Positions 17,870 through 27,523 of a DNA stretch of 64,000 bases are shown here, piece by piece (position 1 is the stretch's first letter; the number at the start of each line of letters is the position of its first letter). The position numbers and the translations under genes were made by a program. Source of the DNA: Psychrobacter sp. UBA3483 (lineage in GTDB: Bacteria > Pseudomonadota > Gammaproteobacteria > Pseudomonadales > Moraxellaceae); the NCBI RefSeq assembly GCF_002377905.1, contig NZ_DFQS01000033.1, forward strand, positions 1 through 64,000. The letters run 5' to 3'. The notes under the pieces were generated by a model. That model saw nothing but the letters and a program-made list of their open reading frames with translations. It made no database searches and was not told the origin of the DNA.

Positions 17870-20134
17870 TTAGCGTTTTAAAGGATACGTGGTGATGCCA
17901 CTACTACTTGGCGTATCTACTTTGGTAAACCCTTGTGAAGTGGTTTTTGGCGTTTGGTCACGCTTAGGTACCAGTGGATTGAGTGGCATCAATTCATAGT
18001 CTGCGCTGACATTGCCATTCCAGCCTTCTGTACCGCTAAGTGGCAGCTGTTTAATAGTGCCGTTTTTGTCGATAACCAACTGTAGGACGCGCATCTGATT
18101 GTATTTGCGCTCAGTCACACTAGCGACAGCGCCGCCGTCACGTAAGATGGTCGGCTGCAAAAATATGATTAAGTTACTCTTTTGCGTGCTGTCATTATCA
18201 GAACGGAACAGCCGTCCGATGACGGGTACACTGCCCAAACCGGGAACTTTTTGTTGGCGGGTAGTGGTGTTATCGCGCATTAAACCACCCAAAGCAATGG
18301 TTTGCTGATCGTCGGCTAAAATCGTGGTATTAATCAAGCTTTTATTGGTAATCAGGCCACTGGCATTGGCGGCACTGCCAGGTACTACCGACGAAACCTC
18401 TTGCGAAACCTCTAGACGTACGGTGCCATTGTCGCCGATATGAGGTATAACATTTAGATTAATACCAATATCTTGGCGATCAATGGTCTGGAATGGATTG
18501 GTTGATGAGTCACTGCCTGTGGTATAAGAGCCGGTGACAAAAGGCACGTTTTGACCGACCAAAATACTGGCCTTTTCATTATCCAAGGTTAGAATTGATG
18601 GCATCGACAGCAGATTGGCGCTGGTCGACGAATCAAGCGCTTGTAAGATTGCACCATAAAACTGAGTATTACCTTGGCTGTCTTTTTTACTATCACCGAT
18701 GCCAATTAACGCCCCAGCAATAGAACCTGCTGCTGCACTAATATTTGCGCCACCTGATAACGCGGCGGCGGCAAGCGAGACGGCACTCGCGCCGACGTTA
18801 TTAAAGTTGACCACGCCATAGCCACTATTGGCATTACCCAGCGCCCATTGTACGCCAAGTTGGGTAGCGTCATCGCCTGAAACCTCGACAATCGCCGCTT
18901 GAATCAAAACCTGGGCACGGCGGCTATCGAGCTGAGCGACGGCATCCTCAATCTCAAACATCAGCTCGGGCGCGGCATTGACGATAACAGCATTTTGCGT
19001 TTCATCCGCGATAATGCTAAAAGGTCGCCCGCCGATACCATTACCTGTGCCACCTGAACTTGCCGTAGATAACGCTGCTCCCGTAGCGCCAGTACTGGTA
19101 TTCGTAGCACTGTTGGTAAGCGCATTAGTATTATTGTTAAGGGCTGAGCCTGTACTACTGGCGCCGTTTAGCGAAGCTGACTCTAAGGTTGAAGCCGCAC
19201 CAGCGCTATTAATAGACTGACTGGCAAGCAAGCCGCGCAGCATCTCTGCAATGTGACCGGCACTGGCATATTTTAAGCGAAAGACGCGCAGACCACTTAA
19301 ACGTCTCGAAGGCGTAGTGTCTAATTGATTGACCATTTCTTGAACTTTGGCAATCATCTCCGGACTGCCTTTGACGAGCAGCCTATCACTAGAGGTGTCA
19401 GCGATGACTTTTAGCTGATTACTGCCACCTTGTGCTTGCCCGCTACCTGCGCTTGCCACCAAGGCACTAATCAACTCCATCATACGCTCAGCGTCGACAT
19501 GACGCAGCGGTATGACTTGCAAACTATCATTGACGTTGCTGTCTAAATCGCGGATAAGTGACGTGAGCTGATTAAGACTATCAGCACGGTCAGACAATAC
19601 TAGCGCATTAACGCCCGGTACCGCTGCTGCGTGCGCCGACTGCGGCATCAAGGGACGAATGACACCAAGCACTTCTGCCGCTTGGGTATTGGTCAAATAA
19701 ATCACCCGTGTCGCTAAGGCTTCACCGACACTGTCCCCGCGTAAGTCCACCGCCACGCCAGATTGTTTGGCGACGTTATCTGGTACCAGCTTAATGGTCG
19801 TACCCGAATCGATAGCGGCAATACCATTGACCTGCATGACACTTAAAAACAGCTGAAAAATCTCGTCACGCGACAGCGCTTTATTAGAGATGACCGTGAC
19901 GTTACCGTTGATACGCGGATCAAGGACAAAGTTTTGATTGGTAATGGTCGCCACTTCATTAATAAAAGCTTTGATATCAGCATCTTGCAGATTAACCTTC
20001 CAGCTTTCTGCATTGACAAGACCTGTACTCGCTGCCCATAAAGGAACGGCTAAACATAGCGGCCGACACAAACGCATCAAACGCTGCAAGATATGGTACA
20101 AAGGCGTGACCGAAAAATTTTGAGAACTGACCAT
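17870..20134 (-). CDS. gspD: Type II secretion system secretin GspD
   Basis: A 754 aa outer-membrane secretin. An N-terminal signal sequence (ending near GLVNAES) precedes the N0 domain (VNLQDADIKAFINEVATIT), then N1-N3 domains with repeated dimerisation motifs, and the secretin barrel (VGQNVPFVTGSYTT, IDRQDIGINLNVIPHI, PGLGSVPVIGRLF). A Ser/Asn/Ala-rich insertion of about 50 residues near residues 305-365 separates N2 and N3 parts. GspD forms the multimeric channel through which folded exoproteins leave the cell. It follows gspC in the order gspN-gspC-gspD; the other gsp genes are not in the window, as is usual in this family where the cluster is scattered. Confidence 0.95.
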   Translation of the reverse strand: MVSSQNFSVTPLYHILQRLMRLCRPLCLAVPLWAASTGLVNAESWKVNLQDADIKAFINEVATITNQNFVLDPRINGNVTVISNKALSRDEIFQLFLSVMQVNGIAAIDSGTTIKLVPDNVAKQSGVAVDLRGDSVGEALATRVIYLTNTQAAEVLGVIRPLMPQSAHAAAVPGVNALVLSDRADSLNQLTSLIRDLDSNVNDSLQVIPLRHVDAERMMELISALVASAGSGQAQGGSNQLKVIADTSSDRLLVKGSPEMIAKVQEMVNQLDTTPSRRLSGLRVFRLKYASAGHIAEMLRGLLASQSINSAGAASTLESASLNGASSTGSALNNNTNALTNSATNTSTGATGAALSTASSGGTGNGIGGRPFSIIADETQNAVIVNAAPELMFEIEDAVAQLDSRRAQVLIQAAIVEVSGDDATQLGVQWALGNANSGYGVVNFNNVGASAVSLAAAALSGGANISAAAGSIAGALIGIGDSKKDSQGNTQFYGAILQALDSSTSANLLSMPSILTLDNEKASILVGQNVPFVTGSYTTGSDSSTNPFQTIDRQDIGINLNVIPHIGDNGTVRLEVSQEVSSVVPGSAANASGLITNKSLINTTILADDQQTIALGGLMRDNTTTRQQKVPGLGSVPVIGRLFRSDNDSTQKSNLIIFLQPTILRDGGAVASVTERKYNQMRVLQLVIDKNGTIKQLPLSGTEGWNGNVSADYELMPLNPLVPKRDQTPKTTSQGFTKVDTPSSSGITTYPLKR

Positions 20135-20245
20135 ATTGATAATTACCTACAGTGATGACGCGGATATACTGATTTTCGTGCTTGCTGAATAAAACTTTTG
20201 CTAAATATAATATGAACCAAATGTATTAACCGATGAACTTTTTAA

Positions 20246-21178
20246 CTAAAACTGCTGGCGAATGGTGATAACTTGATCGCCGCGCTGTACTTCTATTTGC
20301 GCTTCGCCAGATTGTTTGACTTGCTGCAGTATACTGGCATCTTGGCCGGGATTGCTGCCAACGCTTTGACCATTAACAGTTAGTACCTTATCGCCCGGCT
20401 CTAGCCCTAAACGGTTACGCAGTTTGGCTGGCATGGCGGCGGTGACCTGATAGCTTTCTCCAGATGCCATCACTCCCATCCGACTTAAATAACTGGCTGG
20501 GTTTGACTGTAATTCGGTAACGGCTTCATCAATTGGCGACTGCGGCGCGCTTTGATCGGTTGCCTGACCATTTTCTTGGCCATTTTGCTCAGTTTCAGGA
20601 TTGCCTTGCTCGGACATTGGCGCATTAGACAGGTTTGGCAACATACTATTATCGGGCAAACGCTGATTGCCCACCGCACCCGCCAGCATGGCACTTTGAT
20701 CAAGCGGCATGGCTTCTGGCATTCTGATGACGACTTCTTTATCGTAAGCATCGGCGATAATGACTTCATTCCAATCGACGGCGACCAGCGTATAGTCACT
20801 GTCTTTTAAAGTGTCACCGATACGGTAATTTTTTACTTCGCCATTGACGTCCAGCATCGCCGAAGACAGACTCTCTGGTATGGCGATAAGTACACCTTTT
20901 AACAAAACATTGGGCGGCGGTTGTACGGGCGCAGCGATAGGATCAGGGTCCGCAAAAATGGCAAATAAACCACTATGATCTGTACTACTGTTCGCCGTAC
21001 TCTGCAGAGGAGCAAGTGGTAAGGCAGGCGCTAATGGCGCAGCCAGCAGCAACCAAAGCAAACGCGCCGCGCTCCAGCATAGCCAAACAATCGCTAATAG
21101 CAATAGTGCTGCTGAAAAGCGATTTAGGGTATTAATAACAGGTTTTAAACGGCTAGATACATCGGCAACATTCATCAT
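20246..21178 (-). CDS. gspC: Type II secretion system protein GspC
   Basis: A 310 aa bitopic inner-membrane protein: a short cytoplasmic N-terminus, one or two close hydrophobic segments (residues 22-55), a homology region (residues 85-165, LLKGVLIAIPESLSSAMLDV) and a C-terminal PDZ domain (residues 225-305, LRNRLGLEPGDKVLTVNGQ). A Gln/Asn-rich linker connects the two. GspC links the inner-membrane platform to the secretin encoded by the next gene. Its start abuts the gspN stop codon, so the two genes are surely co-transcribed. Confidence 0.93.
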   Translation of the reverse strand: MMNVADVSSRLKPVINTLNRFSAALLLLAIVWLCWSAARLLWLLLAAPLAPALPLAPLQSTANSSTDHSGLFAIFADPDPIAAPVQPPPNVLLKGVLIAIPESLSSAMLDVNGEVKNYRIGDTLKDSDYTLVAVDWNEVIIADAYDKEVVIRMPEAMPLDQSAMLAGAVGNQRLPDNSMLPNLSNAPMSEQGNPETEQNGQENGQATDQSAPQSPIDEAVTELQSNPASYLSRMGVMASGESYQVTAAMPAKLRNRLGLEPGDKVLTVNGQSVGSNPGQDASILQQVKQSGEAQIEVQRGDQVITIRQQF

Positions 21179-22003
21179 CTAGCGCGCCCCTAAGCCACTA
21201 AGCAATGGCTGGCGCACACTGACCACAGGCGTGTCTTGCGGAGCTTGCCCTTTATATTCTGGCATATTTTCTAGTAAACGCTGGGTTAAGCTCACATCTA
21301 GCATATTATCGCCATCGATATACAAATCGCCCAAGCGCTTATCTTGATTGTTGATAAGATTGACATGCAGCAGATTTTTATTATTTTTTTGCTCGGCACT
21401 GAGCTCAGCTCGCAGCGCAGGCATGGTGAGATAAAAAACCTTACCACCGCTAGGATAACCGACTTCGCCACCAACCCACGTTAACTGACCACTGGCCTCA
21501 CTAAAACCGGCGGCGTTTCTATCTGAACTGCTTGCTTCAGAATTTTTAGCAGATTGACGTTTTAATGAAACGTTATTGACCTGAATGGGGGTATTAGGCA
21601 GCTGCCAATCGACCACATTTGATAAAGTTTCAGGGGCAATCTTACCGCTCATGTTTTGAATTTGCCATGAGCTGGTGCCTACTTTCACCTGACCATTTAA
21701 GCGGGTCTGCTCTGAGCTGATATCGACCTCTGCGCCTAATTTGCCTAATAGTAGATGCCATGGCTGCCACGACCACTCAGCAGCACCGGTAAGCGGTGTT
21801 GCTGACACAGGTAGCTGCCAAATCGCTGAGCCCTGCCATAAATTGCCAGACACATGTTGTACATACGGCGTATCAGGGGCATATTTTTCAAGCAGCCACG
21901 CGGCAGGCATTTGCAACACGGCAAATAGCGCAAATAATATAAAGCCAAGTAGCCACCAGAGCTTGCGGGGACGCTTGTGAGACGACGTGGAAACGTGAGG
22001 CAC
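21179..22003 (-). CDS. gspN: Type II secretion system protein GspN
   Basis: A 274 aa protein with one N-terminal membrane helix (LWWLLGFILFALFAVLQMPA) and a periplasmic beta-rich domain. The sequence YVQHVSGNLWQGSA and the EWSWQPWHLL motif are typical of GspN. Its role is accessory in type II secretion. The start is GTG at 22003 with no strong ribosome site; an internal start is possible. It leads the gspN-gspC-gspD operon. Confidence 0.85.
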   Translation of the reverse strand: MPHVSTSSHKRPRKLWWLLGFILFALFAVLQMPAAWLLEKYAPDTPYVQHVSGNLWQGSAIWQLPVSATPLTGAAEWSWQPWHLLLGKLGAEVDISSEQTRLNGQVKVGTSSWQIQNMSGKIAPETLSNVVDWQLPNTPIQVNNVSLKRQSAKNSEASSSDRNAAGFSEASGQLTWVGGEVGYPSGGKVFYLTMPALRAELSAEQKNNKNLLHVNLINNQDKRLGDLYIDGDNMLDVSLTQRLLENMPEYKGQAPQDTPVVSVRQPLLSGLGAR

Positions 22004-22070
22004 GGTTAGCTAACTCTTATAGAAGACAAAAACGTCATTATCATAGCAAACAATGGCGTACAGATGACAG

Positions 22071-22125
22071 AAAAAAAGCCAGTATCTTTGCACCAAAATA
22101 GTGGCGATAAAGAGACTGGCTTTTA
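22071..22125 (-). terminator. Intrinsic terminator of the H-NS-like gene
   Basis: On the minus strand, AAAGCCAGT pairs with ACTGGCTTT, the stem continues through CTCTTT/AAAGA with a mismatch, and seven T follow. It lies just under 100 bases past the stop codon of the H-NS-like gene. Confidence 0.75.
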
Positions 22126-22212
22126 TCTAGCAACTTATTTTATAAAACCATCATAATTAATAATACATGAAAGCAGAATAGAATAAGCCTTTAACCAAGA
22201 GTTTTTAAATGG

Positions 22213-22536
22213 CTAAATGGCAAAATCCTCAAGCTTGCGACCTGACGCTAGTGCATCTACCAACCAAGTCGGTTTGCGTCCGCGTCCAGTCCAAGTTTCT
22301 TCATTATTATCGGTATTGCGATATTTAATGCTGCGTTTTTTCTCCAGCTTCTCGCCCGCTTGTAGAATTTCTTCGATGCTGGCATCGCTTTCTTCAGCGA
22401 TTTTTTCAAACTGCATATAGGCGTCATATAAACGCTGATGCTGTTTTTCTTCAATCAATTGCTGCGCATTTTCAGTAATCGCACGTAGCTCATCAACGTT
22501 TAAACTATTTAAATCTATGACGTTATTTTTGTTCAT
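22213..22536 (-). CDS. H-NS family nucleoid protein
   Basis: A 107 aa histone-like silencer. The N-terminal 60 residues are helical and acidic, suited to dimerisation (NVDELRAITENAQQLIEEKQ), and the C-terminal DNA-binding motif TWTGRGRKPTWLVDAL matches the H-NS consensus. Such proteins bind AT-rich DNA, often newly acquired genes, and repress them. A longer frame extends to 22632, but ATG at 22536 has GGAG eight bases upstream and starts the typical N-terminus MNKNNVIDL. The gene stands immediately left of the mobile element; whether it silences that element is unknown. Confidence 0.9.
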   Translation of the reverse strand: MNKNNVIDLNSLNVDELRAITENAQQLIEEKQHQRLYDAYMQFEKIAEESDASIEEILQAGEKLEKKRSIKYRNTDNNEETWTGRGRKPTWLVDALASGRKLEDFAI

Positions 22537-22739
22537 CGTAAACTCCACTTTTATATTAAGGTTATAACCGAGTTGGATTTTTACTAAAAACTTATGCGTA
22601 ATAAAAATCGTAAGTAGCAGTAATATAAACAAAAATATAAACCGCTACAAGTATTGATTGATATTTAATAATAAATATCAGCAAGCAAATAATTATTTTT
22701 GAGAAAATAAACTTTTATATTAAATAGAATTTATCATAT

Positions 22740-22771
22740 AAAAAAAAGAGCCTCTAAAAGTAAGCTCTTTT
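22740..22771. terminator. Bidirectional terminator-like hairpin left of the mobile element
   Basis: AAAAGAGC and GCTCTTTT form an eight-pair stem with a 12-base loop; the minus strand continues with eight T in all. It lies over 200 bases after res. If the element is as drawn, this hairpin is outside it and could be the original terminator of ssb. Confidence 0.7.
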
Positions 22772-22818
22772 CTCTGATTCATTCAACATTATTAGATTAC
22801 GTATCCTAGAATGGTAAT

Positions 22819-22830
22819 GAATACATAAAT
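22819..22830 (+). repeat. Left candidate terminal inverted repeat
   Basis: GAATACATAAAT matches the reverse complement of 33027-33038 exactly. A 10-bp tandem repeat (TCAAATAAAT/TCAAATAAAG) follows at 22841-22860. Confidence 0.45.
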
Positions 22831-22897
22831 ATTAAACGTATCAAATAAATTCAAATAAAGCCTTTAAAATCAAAGAGAAGAAGTTAAAATAAAATTA

Positions 22898-22967
22898 TTA
22901 ATCAACAACAAATAATATAATAGTTGATTAAGAGATAAAATACCACCTTTTAAGGATCTTAATCAAC
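22898..22967. repeat. Cluster of three TTAATCAAC motifs at the left end
   Basis: TTAATCAAC at 22898-22906, its inverse GTTGATTAA at 22923-22931 (16 bases between them) and TTAATCAAC again at 22959-22967. The same nine bases recur at 32909-32917 and 33011-33019 at the other end, so they may be recombinase or accessory-protein binding sites. Confidence 0.55.
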
Positions 22968-22986
22968 ATTTTTAGTTAAAATACAT

Positions 22987-25686
22987 CTATCCAATCGCCT
23001 GATTAATTTGCTCTTCCAAACTTCGCCCCATGTTATCTTGTGCTTTTGCCATTAGAAATATTCGCGTACCATTGCTATCTTTAGCCCATTGTTTACCAAT
23101 ATCATTTTTGATACGAGCATCATCAGCAGTATCTATATGACCACCTTTGTATTCAAGTACAAAAATAGAGCCGTCGATAAGCTCGGCAACGAAATCAGGA
23201 TAAAAATAGTCTTTTTGAGTTGGCAACCAAAATGATGAATGTGGCTGTTTAGGAATATTCCTTACCCAATGCTTAACTTTCTCATGAAAGTCTAACAGCT
23301 GAGCGCACTTAAACTCTTCCGTAATCTTTCCTGAATTAGTTTTCTCTTTCAAATCGTCTATTTGCCCATAAAAGTGTTTCTCAAACTTAAAACTACCCCT
23401 GTATGGCTTTCTTACAGGGTATATACCTGCTTTGAACTCAAAAGAGTTATATGTAGTAATAGTTTCGCTTACCTTAAGATGCTCAAATAAGTCTGATTGA
23501 AAAGCCTTTTTTCTTGCTAAGCTGAAAAGTCTATTAATCTCATCATTTACAGCTTGTGCCAACTGAAACTGCGCACGATGTAAACTGGTCAAGCTATATT
23601 TCTTCTCATGAATAAGGTATGACAGTAGCTTCACAAGATATGCTCTAAGCTGTATTTGAGTTAATCCCGATCTTCTAGTTCTTCTATCTAACCAATTAAT
23701 CAAGTCATCCTCTGTAATTGGTGTTGGCATATCTTCAAAATGAAGCTGCTTTGTATGCAAACGCTTGTAACTAAGGGACTTCTGTTCTGTATTTATATCA
23801 ATTTCAAAACTAGTAGCAGTCTCTCTAATACTGAATTGCTCTAAGCTCAGTGGAAAATCAAGTAAATCCCACTCAACACTATCTTCAATGGTTTCCTTAT
23901 CAGCAAGTTGCCAATCTCCTTCTAGCAACAAACCTAATTGCGCAATGGGTGCAAATGTAGCGTTCCAATTCTCAGGAGCTAATACTGATTGTCTTTGTGC
24001 TCTAGCCTCTTCAAAAGAAGATTGTATGCTTTCTTGCTGTTTAGGAGATGCTTGGTTTAGCGCTATATCTTGTAAGCGATCAAAAACTTCATCACTCGTA
24101 CCCTTCATAATCACTAATGACGAACCTTGGCTAGTTTCATATTTCTTAACCGATGACTGCAGCTCTAACCCTAAGTCTTCTGTTTTTAAATCGAACGGTA
24201 AAGGTATTGAGACTTCAGGCTCTTTAGGCTTAGTTGCACTTCCTCCTGCTTCACCTAAACCTAGTTCGGATTGAGCTTTCGGAATCAGAGCTGCATCTGC
24301 CTCCCACTTATTAAAGCCCATATTCTCTACCATACGATCTTTTAGGTGAGTGGTAGCTTCAGTTGTATCGTTTGATATAACGTGTGCATAAGCTTTATTC
24401 AGCTCTGATTGTGCACGTTCTTTAGCGTAAGGCATTCTTAATACTCGCCCTAGTAGCTGCTCTACATCAGTAGCCGATTTGACATTTTGTAAACTCGCTA
24501 AAATATAAGCGAACGAACAATCCCACCCTTCCTTCAATGCCTCTACAGTGATAACAACTCTTATAGGACAGGACTCACTAAATAGATTTATATCTTCAAG
24601 CTCTTTGGTCTGACCCGTTGAGATAGCTATCCAGTCCTCTGTGATATTACATTCAGACAATAAGTAGTCTTTAACAGAATCAACGTTTGCCACCCCATTT
24701 TTATCTTGAGCTTGAATCAATAAAATTGGTCGAATGTATTCATGCTCTTTTTGAGCCAGTATTTCTAAGTTCTCACGATGAATGAGTGAGTCGCGAATAC
24801 AGGACTGCCAATCTTCATTAGAATGCTCAGTTAAAACAATGGGTAATTTAATCATGTTTTCCGCTTTAAGTTCAGCGGCAGATACAGAATACAGCACATT
24901 GTTATCTTTAGGAGTAGCAGTAAACTCTACTAAACATTTAGGATTAAGACGTTTTAGCGTAGGAAAGAAGCTTTGACCACCTCGGTTTTTATGTGCTTCA
25001 TCAACAATGATGATTGGTCTATATATATTGAAAAAATTAACTAAGGAATGTTTAACTCGACCTATATCTTTTGTAGTCAAGAACGGTTGATGCTGCAAGG
25101 TATCTTCCGTGACTTTATCTAGTTTAGATACTTGATCAGCTGATAAACTTCTAAAAAACTCACTTAAATTTTCGTCGAATGCGTAAGCATTACGCTGATA
25201 AGTCTTCTCCTTATCAATATTGAAAGCCTGTATGGTAGTCACTACGACTACACACGAACTTTCAATATCATGCTTATTCAGGGTCTGTAGTGCTTCAATA
25301 TCACATACTTTTAATCGGTCACCATATTGACCTTGCAAGGCTTTTCGGTAAGGATGATGAGGATTAGATAAGGCTGATAGAGTTTGAGTCCTAATCATAT
25401 CTGTAGGTACAAGCCATAACACAATAGGCGTATCAGTATTAGCGTATTGTTCAGCAGCAATAGGAATGCTGTGAGCCGCCATCAGCGTCTTACCACCACC
25501 TGTAGGAACACGTAAGCATACACTTGGCACACCTTCAAGACGGTCGTTATAACTAACAGCCTCTAAGCTATTTTCAGCAATACATTCCTCAAAAGCAGAT
25601 TTAGCTCCGAATGAAGAAGCTAGTACAAAAAACCTGTTTAAAGCCTCTAGCGATCTCTTTTGATAATTTTTTAATTTTAAGCTCAT
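22987..25686 (-). CDS. res: Type III restriction endonuclease subunit Res
   Basis: An 899 aa DEAD/DEAH-box translocase-nuclease. Walker A is PTGGGKT at residues 61-67, the DEAH box is at 229-232, and later helicase motifs include VEQLLGRVLRMPYAK. The C-terminal nuclease has the PD-(D/E)xK pattern: Asp831 in YPDF, then Glu845 and Lys847 in LEYKGG. Type III Res subunits use ATP to communicate between inverted recognition sites and cut about 25-27 bases away. It starts three bases after the mod stop codon, so the pair is a single transcriptional unit. No frameshift or missing motif is seen, so the enzyme looks active. It lies at the left end of the mobile element. Confidence 0.93.
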   Translation of the reverse strand: MSLKLKNYQKRSLEALNRFFVLASSFGAKSAFEECIAENSLEAVSYNDRLEGVPSVCLRVPTGGGKTLMAAHSIPIAAEQYANTDTPIVLWLVPTDMIRTQTLSALSNPHHPYRKALQGQYGDRLKVCDIEALQTLNKHDIESSCVVVVTTIQAFNIDKEKTYQRNAYAFDENLSEFFRSLSADQVSKLDKVTEDTLQHQPFLTTKDIGRVKHSLVNFFNIYRPIIIVDEAHKNRGGQSFFPTLKRLNPKCLVEFTATPKDNNVLYSVSAAELKAENMIKLPIVLTEHSNEDWQSCIRDSLIHRENLEILAQKEHEYIRPILLIQAQDKNGVANVDSVKDYLLSECNITEDWIAISTGQTKELEDINLFSESCPIRVVITVEALKEGWDCSFAYILASLQNVKSATDVEQLLGRVLRMPYAKERAQSELNKAYAHVISNDTTEATTHLKDRMVENMGFNKWEADAALIPKAQSELGLGEAGGSATKPKEPEVSIPLPFDLKTEDLGLELQSSVKKYETSQGSSLVIMKGTSDEVFDRLQDIALNQASPKQQESIQSSFEEARAQRQSVLAPENWNATFAPIAQLGLLLEGDWQLADKETIEDSVEWDLLDFPLSLEQFSIRETATSFEIDINTEQKSLSYKRLHTKQLHFEDMPTPITEDDLINWLDRRTRRSGLTQIQLRAYLVKLLSYLIHEKKYSLTSLHRAQFQLAQAVNDEINRLFSLARKKAFQSDLFEHLKVSETITTYNSFEFKAGIYPVRKPYRGSFKFEKHFYGQIDDLKEKTNSGKITEEFKCAQLLDFHEKVKHWVRNIPKQPHSSFWLPTQKDYFYPDFVAELIDGSIFVLEYKGGHIDTADDARIKNDIGKQWAKDSNGTRIFLMAKAQDNMGRSLEEQINQAIG

Positions 25687-25689
25687 TTT

Positions 25690-27324
25690 TTAATCCTTAT
25701 TCGCTTGAGTACCGTAAAGAGCATACGGAATTTGCTTAAACTCGATATTTAATGCTTCTAAGCTTGAATCACCAATACGTGTAGCTTCCCCAATAATGAT
25801 ACGTTTCCCTTCGTATGCGTAGTGCTCATCAAGATATTTAAGAACTTTATGAGTTAGTAAATTACCTCCACGCGGACGTTTATCGCCTAGTACATCGTTA
25901 TATAGTAGATAATAGGCGACTTCGTTATATACCCCTAAGAATGGTGTATTATGCTTGTTAGACTGTAAAGGAGTCTTTGTCTCTAACCACCATACATAAC
26001 TTGCGAGGTCATTAAACTTAACATCCGAATGCAAAAAACCTTGTTCGTCGAATACAGGTGATCCTAGAGTATAAAAGTCAAATCCACCACCACCATTCCA
26101 ACCTACATCACTCGAAATACCTGTGTTATCACCATTAATTACTGACTCTAATCTAGGTAGTACGTGGGTTGTGGCATGCTCACCAATCTCTATGCCTATA
26201 TATTTACGTTTCATTTTATGGGCAGATGCAGCTGTACTACCAGAACCTAAAAATGAGTCAAGAATATAATCTCCTTCGTTAGAAAATATTTCAAGAATAG
26301 TTCTAATATACTCTTCAGGCTTCTTTCCGCCCCTAAATGCTACTCCTCCTTCATTTCTACAATTTCCAAAACGATCAGCAAAATCGTAAAAGTTAGGTAT
26401 CGGAACGTGTTTATGAGTTTGGTCTAATTTCTCTAATGGTATACCTTGATAATACTTACCCTTGGTTGCTCCAGCTCTCTTAGGCCCAGTAAAATACCTA
26501 TACTCATACATATCATCGCCAATATTGGGTACTCTATATAAAGCGCCTAAGCCATCCTCTTCAACCCTGCCTGTTAAGTAATCTCGAAAGAAGCGACCTG
26601 AAGAATTACCATCTAAAATAGTTCCACTTGCCCAAATTTCTTTTAATCCCTCATTAAATCCTTTATCGTGCTTTATTATTTTATAATCACCTTTTTTGAA
26701 TACTTCTACCTGTTTACCACCCATCATTATAGTTTCTGAAGCAGCAGAGATAGTTTTTATTGAATAGCAAAACTTATCATTATTAGAGCTTAATTGAGGC
26801 CTATTAGGCTTTGAAAGATGTGACTTCCTATAAATTAGGAGGTACTCGATTTGCTTATGGTAAGCCATATCTTCTTTTAAAGTTTTTTCAGCATACCTAA
26901 CTTGTGTATAAATTGTATTTTGGTAGTTTTGTCGCCCGAATATTTCATCAAGCATTACCTTAAGATAAGATCCTTCTTTGTCATCAATGTGGACACACAT
27001 AAATCCATCTTGAGATAATAGTTGATGTAATAAAACAAGTCGTGGGTATAGTAAAGATAACCATTGGGAATGCTCTAACTTATCATCGTAATGTTCGAAA
27101 GCATTCTGGGTGTTGTAAGGTGGATCAATAAATACACACTTAATTTGACCACCATATAGAGGGAGTAAAGCTTTTAACGCTTGAAGATTATCCCCTTGTA
27201 TAATTAGGTTTTCCTTTGCTTTATCGACATCACCATAAGACTGCTCAAACTTAAGCAAATGGTATGGCACTTGATCAGCAGTTTCCTCTGCTTGATTGCG
27301 GTTTACCCAGTCTAATAACGGCAT
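25690..27324 (-). CDS. mod: Type III modification methyltransferase Mod
   Basis: A 544 aa DNA methyltransferase. The catalytic motif DPPY is at residues 67-70 and the SAM-binding motif FLGSGST near residues 355-361; this order (catalytic motif first) is the beta class to which type III Mod enzymes belong, which methylate adenine N6. The region between about residues 110 and 310 should hold the target recognition domain, so specificity cannot be read. No repeat tract that could cause phase variation is seen. The 200-base gap to the small coiled-coil gene (27325-27523) probably contains the mod-res promoter. Together with res it forms an anti-phage cargo of the element. Confidence 0.92.
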   Translation of the reverse strand: MPLLDWVNRNQAEETADQVPYHLLKFEQSYGDVDKAKENLIIQGDNLQALKALLPLYGGQIKCVFIDPPYNTQNAFEHYDDKLEHSQWLSLLYPRLVLLHQLLSQDGFMCVHIDDKEGSYLKVMLDEIFGRQNYQNTIYTQVRYAEKTLKEDMAYHKQIEYLLIYRKSHLSKPNRPQLSSNNDKFCYSIKTISAASETIMMGGKQVEVFKKGDYKIIKHDKGFNEGLKEIWASGTILDGNSSGRFFRDYLTGRVEEDGLGALYRVPNIGDDMYEYRYFTGPKRAGATKGKYYQGIPLEKLDQTHKHVPIPNFYDFADRFGNCRNEGGVAFRGGKKPEEYIRTILEIFSNEGDYILDSFLGSGSTAASAHKMKRKYIGIEIGEHATTHVLPRLESVINGDNTGISSDVGWNGGGGFDFYTLGSPVFDEQGFLHSDVKFNDLASYVWWLETKTPLQSNKHNTPFLGVYNEVAYYLLYNDVLGDKRPRGGNLLTHKVLKYLDEHYAYEGKRIIIGEATRIGDSSLEALNIEFKQIPYALYGTQANKD

Positions 27325-27523
27325 GATTATTCCAATTTGGTTGAATATTTAGTTTTTTATAAGTAAAAGTTCGAACTAAGGTAGTTCTTTAAGTCTATTT
27401 GATGTCTTAATCAAGTGCTTAGAGTCTCATATTTGCCCATACAGGCTCTTTAAAGCATAATTAGTACAAACTACCCATCTCTACTCTATGAGCCTAATAC
27501 AGGGCTATATAGAAGCGTATTAA

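Noticed and set aside
22537..22632. Longer N-terminus of the H-NS-like protein
   Set aside because: The extra 32 residues are hydrophobic and unlike H-NS; a good ribosome site precedes ATG 22536.
25690..27324. Phase-variable repeats in mod
   Set aside because: No tandem tetra- or pentanucleotide tract was seen in the gene or its upstream spacer.
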